Shown one piece after another: positions 6,294-11,778 of a stretch of 11,778 nucleotides of DNA. This stretch comes from JALYSX01 sp035544315. Lineage in GTDB: Bacteria; Vulcanimicrobiota; Vulcanimicrobiia; Vulcanimicrobiales; Vulcanimicrobiaceae. Under the pieces are notes generated by a model. The model had not been told where the DNA came from and made no database searches. It saw nothing but the letters and a program-made list of their open reading frames with translations. The stretch spans positions 1 through 11,778 of the forward strand of contig DATKGB010000106.1 in assembly GCA_035544315.1 (NCBI GenBank), written 5' to 3'. Position numbers and translations under genes: made by a program. Positions within the stretch are counted from its first letter, which is position 1, and each line of letters begins with the position of its first letter.

Positions 6294-7115
6294 ATGGCTA
6301 ACAAGATCGATGCGAGTGCCGCCGGGTCGTTGACCTTGGGCGGCGACCTGACCGTCCATCGGCTGGGTTTTGGCGGGATGCGGTTGTGCGGACCGGGCAT
6401 CTGGGGCTGGCCCGACGACCGCGAGAATGCTTTGGCGGTGTTGCGGCGCGCGGTCGATTTGGGCGTCAACTTTATCGACACGTCCGATGCGTACGGACCC
6501 AACGTTAACGAAGAGCAGATCGCCCAAGCGCTGTATCCGTATCGCGACGGCGTCGCGATCGCGACCAAATGCGGTCTCACGCGCAGCGGTCCGGGCAAAT
6601 GGGAACGCGACGGCCACCCCGCGCGGCTTAAAGCCTGCGCGCACGCAAGCTTGCAGCGGTTGCGCGTCGATCGGCTCGATGTGCTGCAACTGCATGCCGT
6701 CGATACGAACGTTCCGCTGGCCGATCAGGTCGGCGCGCTCAAAGAATTGCAAGATGAGGGCAAGGTGCGCCACATCGGGATTTCCAACGTGACGCTCGAG
6801 CAACTCGAGGAAGCGCGGGCGTTCGTTCGGATCGTTTCGGTACAGAACCCGTACAACGCGGGCAACGATCACGGTAACGATGCGCTGGTCGATCATTGTC
6901 AGCGCGAAGGGATCGCGTTCATTCCGTACTTCCCGTTGGAAGCCGGGGAGATCGCTGAGAACGAACGGTTACGCGCGCTGGTGCAAACGCACGGCGTTAC
7001 GATTCATCAGGCGGCCTTGGCGTGGCTGCTGCATCGCTCGTCGACGATGCTTCCAATTCCAGGTACGCAGTCGCTCGCGCATTTAGGAGAAAATATCGCG
7101 GCTGCGGGGTTGTAA
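6294..7115 (+). CDS. aldo/keto reductase, YdbC-like, short C-terminus
   Basis: The NADPH-dependent oxidoreductase has 273 residues in a TIM-barrel fold. The catalytic tetrad is visible: Asp62 (NFIDTSD), Tyr67 (AYGPNV), Lys92 (IATKCG) and His134 (LQLHAVD). The cofactor-binding end has PIPGTQSLAHLGENIAA (about 252-270). The pattern LGFGGMRLCGPGIWG...VLRRAVDLGVNFIDTSDAYGP...ALYPY resembles E. coli YdbC, recalled as a 286-residue aldo/keto reductase; the physiological substrate is unknown. The frame stops straight after ENIAAAGL, so the last helix of about 15-20 residues seen in YdbC-like proteins is missing. The hairpin element begins at the very next base. The gene diverges from thrS. Start ATG 6294 is the first available start before the conserved barrel. 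Confidence 0.9.
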   Translation: MANKIDASAAGSLTLGGDLTVHRLGFGGMRLCGPGIWGWPDDRENALAVLRRAVDLGVNFIDTSDAYGPNVNEEQIAQALYPYRDGVAIATKCGLTRSGPGKWERDGHPARLKACAHASLQRLRVDRLDVLQLHAVDTNVPLADQVGALKELQDEGKVRHIGISNVTLEQLEEARAFVRIVSVQNPYNAGNDHGNDALVDHCQREGIAFIPYFPLEAGEIAENERLRALVQTHGVTIHQAALAWLLHRSSTMLPIPGTQSLAHLGENIAAAGL

Positions 7116-7190
7116 CGCTGGTTCGACTTCGGCACTCCGTGCCTACGCCCACCATGGCACTGCGGCGACGCTCCCCTTGACACTGGGCGC
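7116..7190. repeat. interspersed hairpin element, copy 2, between convergent genes
   Basis: This second copy fills the whole 75-base gap between the stop of the aldo/keto reductase (7113-7115) and the stop of the minus-strand gene at 7193-7191. The first 45 bases align to copy 1 with five differences. The hairpin at 7131-7143 reads GGCAC-TCC-GTGCC: against copy 1 a G-C pair has become A-T, so pairing is kept. A degenerate counterpart of the tandem unit follows (GACGCTCCCCTTGACAC, 7167-7183). No U-tract is seen after the stem on either strand. Confidence 0.75.
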
Positions 7191-8123
7191 TTATTCGGGG
7201 GCGTCGTTTTGGTGTTGGGCGTATTGGTGGGCGTCGAAGTACCAGGCGGGCAGCGTCTTTGGAAAGGTGACGTCGGTGAAGTCGTAATCGACGATCTTGC
7301 CGTCGCCGATGTAATCTTCGTTTTTCGCGTCTTTGCCGATGATGCCGTGAATGTGCGTGACGACGGGGGTGCCGTCCAGCGAACCCATGGTGATCGTGAA
7401 CAGCGCGCCGTAGACCGGGCCGTCTTGAACGAACAGCTTATCGGTTGCCACGAGCTTGCGCAGTTCGAGCGTATCCTTGTCGACGTAGATGTCGCGCAGG
7501 CGATTGCGGTCCGGGTCGCGGATCGGCGTCAGCGTGAGGTGCAGCAGCTCGCCCTCGGTCGTGACGCTGGTGACGTGATAGTCGAACTCGCCGCGGGCCG
7601 TGACCGTCGCGATGATTGGCGGCAACGTTCCGGTGGGTTCGGGCGTCGGGACGTCGCTAATCGGATGCTTATGCGCGGGCGCGGGCTCGAAGACGTCGGC
7701 GGTCGGCGGCCCGGGATCGTAGTCTTCGTTAAAAGCCGGTCGTTGGAATTCGAGCGGCCCGTCATAGTCATCGCGAAAGACTCGGCGGCCCAGCGATGCG
7801 CGATCCAACGTTCGCGTCCAGATGTGGTACGTATACGAGTTGACGTAGTCGGGATAGCCCTGGTCGGTGACCTGCGCGCGAATGAGCGTGTAGGTAACGT
7901 ACGGCGGGGGCGGGCGGTGCGAACGAAAGACGCGCCGGATCTTGGCTAGCAAGAAATCGGGCGATACGGTCGGTGAAGGCGATGGCGTCGCGACGGGTGC
8001 GACGTGCCGGGCTGCCGGGGTAGTGGCTAGCGCAGCAAGCAACAGCCCGGTTCCCATGACCAAGCCGGCAAAGAGCGATCTTCCGTTTGTCCGCATTATG
8101 GTATAGATAAGAACACGCGGCAT
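7191..8123 (-). CDS. secreted or membrane-anchored protein of unknown function
   Basis: The protein has 310 residues if it starts at ATG 8123, which has AGGA six bases upstream. Starting at ATG 8096 (MRTNGRSLFAG) would shorten the N-terminus by nine residues and give a more ordinary signal peptide. A hydrophobic segment (about 17-37) ends near TTPAARHVA, so the protein is exported or anchored. A Pro/Ser/Thr linker (TPSPSPTVSP) follows, then a domain of about 240 residues rich in beta strands: PYVTYTLIRAQVTDQGYPDYVNSY, DYHVTSVTTEGELLHLTLTP, RLRDIYVDKDTLELRKLVATDKLF, ALFTITMGSLDGTPVVTHIHG. These strand patterns recall outer-membrane lipoprotein-carrier-like (LolA-type) folds, but I cannot assign the family. 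It lies 31 bases downstream of the desaturase, probably in one operon. Confidence 0.78.
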   Translation of the reverse strand: MPRVLIYTIMRTNGRSLFAGLVMGTGLLLAALATTPAARHVAPVATPSPSPTVSPDFLLAKIRRVFRSHRPPPPYVTYTLIRAQVTDQGYPDYVNSYTYHIWTRTLDRASLGRRVFRDDYDGPLEFQRPAFNEDYDPGPPTADVFEPAPAHKHPISDVPTPEPTGTLPPIIATVTARGEFDYHVTSVTTEGELLHLTLTPIRDPDRNRLRDIYVDKDTLELRKLVATDKLFVQDGPVYGALFTITMGSLDGTPVVTHIHGIIGKDAKNEDYIGDGKIVDYDFTDVTFPKTLPAWYFDAHQYAQHQNDAPE

Positions 8124-8154
8124 AGCCGTTCCTGTGACTCGCCCGGCGGAAATG

Positions 8155-9015
8155 CTACGGGCGGACCCGCGATGGCGCTAGACGCAAGCGCGAGCGCATC
8201 TCGAGCGAGGGAACTTTAATCGCGCGAACCAGACCGAAGACCTTGAGCACGCGGATCATGATCCACACGATATCGAATTCGAACCAGCGTAAGCCAAGGC
8301 GTGCCGAGAACTGGAAGGCGTGATGGTTGTTATGCCAGCCTTCGCCCCACGACAGCAGCGCGACCCACCAGTTGTTGCGCGACAGGTCGTCGGTTTTGTA
8401 CGTGCGGTATCCGAACATGTGCGACGCGCTGTTGACCAGCCAAGTCGAGTGATAGGCCAGCACGAGCCGAACGAAAATTCCCCAAACGACCCACGACAGG
8501 CCGCCCATCGCGAACAGGACCACACCCAGTGCGATTTGCAACTGGACGTTGTTTCGATTCAAAAAGCGATAGAACGGGTCGGCGACCAGTTCGGGAGCCA
8601 AGCGGAGGCGTTCGGCGGGGGTTGGGACCGCGTCGTTCTTGCGGATGAGCCACTCCATGTGCGACCAGAAGAAGCCGCGGTCGGCGCCGTGGGGATCGCC
8701 GCTCTTGTCAGTGGCGGCGTGGTGCGTGCGATGGGTCGCGACCCAGGTGATCGGGCCGCCCTGCAGCGCCAGCGTTCCAAGCAGCGCGGCTGCATATTCC
8801 AGCGGCTTAACCAAACGAAGACCGCGGTGGGTCAGCGATCGGTGGAAGCATAGCGAAACGCCGAATGCCGACGTGAGCATAATCAAGACCACCATCACGA
8901 CCACCGAGGACCAACTGAAGAGGGCCGGGACGAACGCCGCCAGGGCGCCAATGTGGATAAATAACATCGAACCGGCAATAGGCCAATTGATGGGGGTCTT
9001 GGGGAGAAAACGCAT
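8155..9015 (-). CDS. membrane fatty-acid desaturase (acyl-CoA delta-9 type)
   Basis: The 286-residue integral membrane di-iron enzyme introduces a double bond into a fatty acyl chain. The three histidine boxes are complete: HRSLTH (58-63), HRTHH (95-99) and HNNHH (228-232). The additional conserved NSASH is at 195-199. Hydrophobic segments lie at about 12-52, 72-92 and 160-192. GDPHGADRGFFWSHMEWL is typical of the stearoyl-CoA/acyl-lipid delta-9 branch (DesC/SCD-like). No fused cytochrome b5 is present, so an external electron donor is needed. ATG 9015 is the first ATG. A GTG two codons upstream (9021) has AGGGA at better spacing and may be the real start. The secreted-protein gene follows after 31 bases. 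The enzyme is likely used to adjust membrane fluidity. Confidence 0.92.
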   Translation of the reverse strand: MRFLPKTPINWPIAGSMLFIHIGALAAFVPALFSWSSVVVMVVLIMLTSAFGVSLCFHRSLTHRGLRLVKPLEYAAALLGTLALQGGPITWVATHRTHHAATDKSGDPHGADRGFFWSHMEWLIRKNDAVPTPAERLRLAPELVADPFYRFLNRNNVQLQIALGVVLFAMGGLSWVVWGIFVRLVLAYHSTWLVNSASHMFGYRTYKTDDLSRNNWWVALLSWGEGWHNNHHAFQFSARLGLRWFEFDIVWIMIRVLKVFGLVRAIKVPSLEMRSRLRLAPSRVRP

Positions 9016-9183
9016 ACTCACTCTATTCCCTAAATCTGACAAAATATCATGGGCGCCGTCGCGAGGGCGGCCGGAGGCGGGCCGCTTGCTGGGAAGGGCG
9101 CGCCTTGGGACGATGCCTTAGGTTACTTCAATGGACGCGCAGAAGTTGCGCTCTTTGACTGAATCGCGCAATGTTATCGGAAA

Positions 9184-9187
9184 GGAG
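9184..9187 (+). promoter_or_regulatory. ribosome binding site of the carbonic anhydrase gene
   Basis: GGAG within AAAGGAGA lies ten bases before ATG 9198. It selects that start over the in-frame upstream codon at 9171, which would put nine extra residues before the Tat motif. Confidence 0.7.
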
Positions 9188-9197
9188 ACCCGATTCA

Positions 9198-9872
9198 ATG
9201 ACGAACAGACGCACTTTCTTGCTCTCTACTGCGGGCGTTCTGGCCGGAAGTTTGCTTCCGGACCCGGCTTCCGCTGCTAACGCAAAGGCGCCCATGATCG
9301 CAAGCGCTGCTCTCAAAAATCTGATCGACGGGAATGCCCGATTTGTTGCCGGAACGCCGCGTTGCAATTCCCTGATCGCGCGGGTGCGCGAACTTACCAG
9401 CGGCCAGGCGCCGTTTGCCACCGTGCTGGGTTGCGCGGACTCGCGCGTTCCGGTGGAGACGCTCTTCGACCACGATCCCGGAGACATTTTCGTCGTGCGG
9501 CTGGCCGGAAATTTCGTTAGCGAAGCCGCGCTTGGGTCGATCGAATATGCAACCGCCGTGCTGAAGTCGCCGCTCGTGATGGTCCTCGGCCATACGTCGT
9601 GCGGCGCAGTTCAGGCCGCAATCGATTTCGTGAAGACCGGCGCGAAGCTGCCGGGCCACATGCAAACCCTGGTCGATGCGATCGCGCCTGCTGCAAAGGC
9701 GTGCGAACATCAGCCCGGTGACTGGTGGCACAATGCCGTCGCTGAGAACGTCCGGTTGAACGTGCATGCGCTGAGAACCTCGACGCCGATCATGGCCGAC
9801 GCCGTAAAGAACGGCTACAAGGTCGTGGGCGGCATATACGATCTAAAGACAGGCAGAGTTACGCTGCTTTAG
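9198..9872 (+). CDS. beta-class carbonic anhydrase with Tat signal peptide
   Basis: The 224-residue zinc enzyme interconverts CO2 and bicarbonate. The beta-class zinc site is complete: Cys79 and Asp81 with Arg83 (GCADSRVPVE), and His132 and Cys135 (GHTSCGAV). The N-terminus MTNRRTFLLSTAGVLAGSLL...ASA has a twin-arginine motif (RRTFLL), a hydrophobic stretch and an AxA cleavage site near residue 26. Export of the folded enzyme by the Tat system to the periplasm is therefore predicted. The C-terminal region (VRLNVHALRTSTPIMADAV...YKVVGGIYDLKTGRVTLL) matches the family end, so the enzyme is full length. The start is fixed by a GGAG site at 9184-9187. The gene is divergent from the desaturase, with about 180 bases between the starts, and is followed at once by an intrinsic terminator. 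Confidence 0.94.
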   Translation: MTNRRTFLLSTAGVLAGSLLPDPASAANAKAPMIASAALKNLIDGNARFVAGTPRCNSLIARVRELTSGQAPFATVLGCADSRVPVETLFDHDPGDIFVVRLAGNFVSEAALGSIEYATAVLKSPLVMVLGHTSCGAVQAAIDFVKTGAKLPGHMQTLVDAIAPAAKACEHQPGDWWHNAVAENVRLNVHALRTSTPIMADAVKNGYKVVGGIYDLKTGRVTLL

Positions 9873-9902
9873 CGCCGTATGTCCAATTCCGGCGCAATTT
9901 TT
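9872..9902 (+). terminator. rho-independent terminator of the carbonic anhydrase gene
   Basis: GCGCCG (9872-9877) and CGGCGC (9890-9895) form a perfect six-pair stem with a 12-base loop. AATTTTT follows at 9896-9902. The stem begins at the last base of the stop codon. On the opposite strand there is no T-run after the stem, so it should work mainly for the plus-strand gene. Confidence 0.75.
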
Positions 9903-9921
9903 CACCGACCCGCTCACAGTG

Positions 9922-11778
9922 TTATTTTCCCGACAGGTTGATGTTCCCGATCTTGTTGCCGCTGTATTCGGTGAACCAAACGTTGCCGTCCGGGCCCGTC
10001 GCGATGCCCCTCAGAATGACATAGCTCGTCGGAATCGGATACTCTGTGATCGTGCCGCTTGGGGTGATTCTCCCGAGGTTGTTGCCGCCGCCGCTCCCGT
10101 CGTTTTCGGTGAACCAGAGGTTGCCGTCCGGCCCCGCCGTGATCTCAGCCGCCGGAAGGCCGGACGAAATGAAAGTGATCGTGCCGCCCGTGGTGATCTT
10201 TCCGAAGGCGTCGGAGCTGGGGTAGAGGTTGTTGGCGGTGAACCAGAGGTTGCCGTCCGGACCCGCCGCGATGCCTCCCGGGAAGCTGCCCCCCCCCACA
10301 GCATACTCGGTGATCGTGCCAGCCGGGGTGATCTTCCCGATCTTGCTGGCGTTGCCTTCGGTGAACCAGAGGTTGCCGTCCGGACCCGCCGCGATACTTT
10401 CCGGCTGAGAGTTGGCCGTCGGAACCGGATACTCGGTGATCGTCCCGGCCGTGGTGATCTTCCCGATGTTGTTGCCGCCCACTTCGGTGAACCAGAGGTT
10501 GCCATCCGGCCCCGCCGTGATGCCGTTCGGAAATACGTTGCCTGACGGAATCGCATACTCGGTGATCGTTCCGCCCGGGGTGATCTTCCCGATGTTGTGG
10601 CCGGTCATTTCAGTGAACCAGAGGTTGCCGTCCGGACCCGCCGCGATGCCGTACGGCTGCGAGGAGGCCGTCGGAACCGGATACTCGGTGATCGTGCCGC
10701 GCGGAGTGATCTTCCCGATGTTATCGGCGCCCACTTCGGTGAACCAGAGGTTGCCGTCCGGGCCTGCCGCGATACCGTACGGCTTCGCGCCGGCCGTCGG
10801 AATCGGATACTGGGCGATCGTGCCGAGCGGCACCCTTACCGGAGAGGAGTAGATCGCGCCTGATGGACCGATGACGTACAGGTATCCGGCGTTGCTCGAC
10901 ATGCTGACGCCCTCGCCCGCCTCCACGCTCCAACCCGGCGCGGTCAAGTCGTAGAAATACATGGCGGTGTTGCCGACGTTTGCGGGATACGCTAAGGCAA
11001 ACACGCCTCCGACCGTCGTCGGCGCTAGCATCGATGCGCTGGCGGGCAACTGCGCAAAAGTGCCGCCAGGATTCTCATAGTAAATTGAGCCCACCGAATT
11101 GAGAATGTACAGCCCGCCCGGAGAAACCGTTCCGCCCGGTAACGTGTAGGTGCCCGTATCGAACGAGCCGGCAAGCGACACACCCGACCCCGGGACTTGC
11201 GACCAGGTTCCGCTTACGTTGTGCCAGATCGCCCGGTCGGGGCCCGCGCCGCCATTAGAGAGGACGTAGAGCGAGCCATCCGCTGTAGTGGTCACTGCAC
11301 TTGCACCGCCGCCGAGCGCGCTCCAGGTGCCGCCGCTGTACGAATAGGTGCCTCCGCCGGAGTTGATCGCGTAGAGCGTGCCGTTGGGCGCGACCGCGAG
11401 CTGCGAAGCCAGCCCCGAAATGTTGCTCCAGCTTCCGCTCACGTAATGCCAGATGTATTTATCCGGTCCGCTGGGCTGGGTTGAGAGAACCCAGATCGAA
11501 CCGTCCGCGCTGGCGGCAACTTGACTTGCCGAACCCGGGATCTGGGTAAAACGGAGGCCGACAATATCGCTCTTGGTCGAGCGCGGCGAACTCATCGCGC
11601 TGCCCGGCTGAATCGCTGTCTTTGCCATCGGCGCTGGGTGGATGAGCGCCGGCGAAACGGATTCCGGCATGCCCATCTGCGGCGGCAGCTGTGCGTGCAG
11701 CCCGTTCCCCGCCGAAGAACATCCAGCGGCCAGTACGACCACCGCTAACGCGGCCAAGACGCTGCTGAATTTATCCCC
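9922..11778 (-). CDS. large lipoprotein with tectonin-like and Vgb-like beta-propellers (N-terminus outside window)
   Basis: The frame is open from the right edge to TAA at 9924-9922. The first residues visible (KFSSV, then a hydrophobic stretch ending AAGC) look like the middle of a lipoprotein signal peptide, so the true start is just outside the window. The TTG at 11757 is unlikely to be the start. After a linker, about residues 65-315 (counted from that TTG) contain six tectonin-like repeats of the form W-S-x-(I/V/L)-x-G-x-A...DGS(I/L)(W/Y)VLS. About 320-611 contain seven repeats of the form GIAAGPDGNLWFTE...IGKITPxGTITEYP, which fits a seven-bladed propeller like virginiamycin B lyase (Vgb). 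His is nearly absent from the seven repeats, so lyase chemistry is doubtful. A surface binding or scaffold role is inferred. Confidence 0.86.
   Translation of the reverse strand, partial: GDKFSSVLAALAVVVLAAGCSSAGNGLHAQLPPQMGMPESVSPALIHPAPMAKTAIQPGSAMSSPRSTKSDIVGLRFTQIPGSASQVAASADGSIWVLSTQPSGPDKYIWHYVSGSWSNISGLASQLAVAPNGTLYAINSGGGTYSYSGGTWSALGGGASAVTTTADGSLYVLSNGGAGPDRAIWHNVSGTWSQVPGSGVSLAGSFDTGTYTLPGGTVSPGGLYILNSVGSIYYENPGGTFAQLPASASMLAPTTVGGVFALAYPANVGNTAMYFYDLTAPGWSVEAGEGVSMSSNAGYLYVIGPSGAIYSSPVRVPLGTIAQYPIPTAGAKPYGIAAGPDGNLWFTEVGADNIGKITPRGTITEYPVPTASSQPYGIAAGPDGNLWFTEMTGHNIGKITPGGTITEYAIPSGNVFPNGITAGPDGNLWFTEVGGNNIGKITTAGTITEYPVPTANSQPESIAAGPDGNLWFTEGNASKIGKITPAGTITEYAVGGGSFPGGIAAGPDGNLWFTANNLYPSSDAFGKITTGGTITFISSGLPAAEITAGPDGNLWFTENDGSGGGNNLGRITPSGTITEYPIPTSYVILRGIATGPDGNVWFTEYSGNKIGNINLSGK
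9930..10815 (-). repeat. tandem blade-coding DNA repeats in the propeller gene
   Basis: Seven tandem copies of one coding unit share the plus-strand string GAACCAGAGGTTGCCGTCC (slightly changed in the leftmost). The copies start near 9973, 10111, 10240, 10363, 10489, 10615 and 10741. The four spacings on the right are 126, 126, 126 and 123 bases (42 or 41 codons, one blade); the leftmost two are longer. Conservation at the DNA level suggests recent duplication or gene conversion between blades. These are not CRISPR repeats, because the spacers are coding and also alike. Confidence 0.8.

Noticed and set aside
5200..6333. Long plus-strand open frames opposite thrS
   Set aside because: They are antisense shadows of a high-GC gene. 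The minus frame encodes full ThrRS motifs, while the plus frames show no domain.
9155..9183. TTGACT at 9155 as a -35 box for the carbonic anhydrase
   Set aside because: The only -10-like sequence (TATCGG) is about 14 bases away, too close and too poor. A real promoter there is not convincing.
9972..10760. CRISPR-like array from regularly spaced identical strings
   Set aside because: The period is 126 bases, the spacers are coding and alike, and the reading frame runs through as propeller blades.
9922..10820. Virginiamycin B lyase resistance gene
   Set aside because: The repeat resembles Vgb, but the protein is a double-propeller lipoprotein almost without His in the repeats. Resistance activity is not supported.
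9919..10863. Plus-strand frames opposite the propeller repeats (repeated FGEPEVAVR-type peptide)
   Set aside because: The apparent protein repeats are the complement of the conserved GPDGNLWFTE coding repeats. They have no start signals or independent support.

Overview
The window is a high-GC bacterial chromosome segment, densely packed and with genes on both strands. The content suggests an environmental bacterium. A secreted lipoprotein with many GPDGN(L/V)WFTE propeller repeats, Pro/Ser/Ala-rich lipoproteins and a threonyl-tRNA synthetase without its TGS domain would fit a group such as Candidatus Eremiobacterota (WPS-2). That placement is inference from gene style. No rRNA, tRNA or marker comparison is available to confirm it.

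Left part (1-2210): the 3' end of a HigB-type toxin gene is followed by its HigA antitoxin gene. Next come a small cytoplasmic beta-propeller protein and a secreted SnoaL/NTF2-like protein. A 55-residue minus-strand protein ending in the SFPASDP motif converges on the latter with two bases between the stops. A Lys-rich, histone-H1-like DUF6496 protein follows.

Middle (2219-7190): a minus-strand operon runs thrS, then a secreted Pro/Ser-rich lipoprotein (start overlaps the thrS stop by 4 bases), then an MFS transporter (4 bases after the lipoprotein stop). An aldo/keto reductase of the YdbC type diverges from thrS. Two copies of one non-coding element (2219-2295 and 7116-7190) sit between convergent gene pairs. 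Each carries the same small hairpin with a compensatory base-pair change, and each abuts the minus-strand stop codon exactly. This is the most interesting non-coding signal in the window.

Right part (7191-11778): a membrane fatty-acid desaturase and a downstream secreted protein of unknown function form a probable minus-strand operon. A Tat-exported beta-carbonic anhydrase diverges from it and ends in a clear intrinsic terminator. The window closes with a large lipoprotein, cut by the window edge, that joins a six-repeat tectonin-like region to a seven-repeat Vgb-like propeller.

I see no CRISPR array, insertion sequence, phage module or RNA gene. I also see no clearly new multi-gene defence or biosynthetic system. 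The best leads are the convergent-gene hairpin element, the tightly coupled thrS-lipoprotein-MFS operon and the double-propeller lipoprotein.
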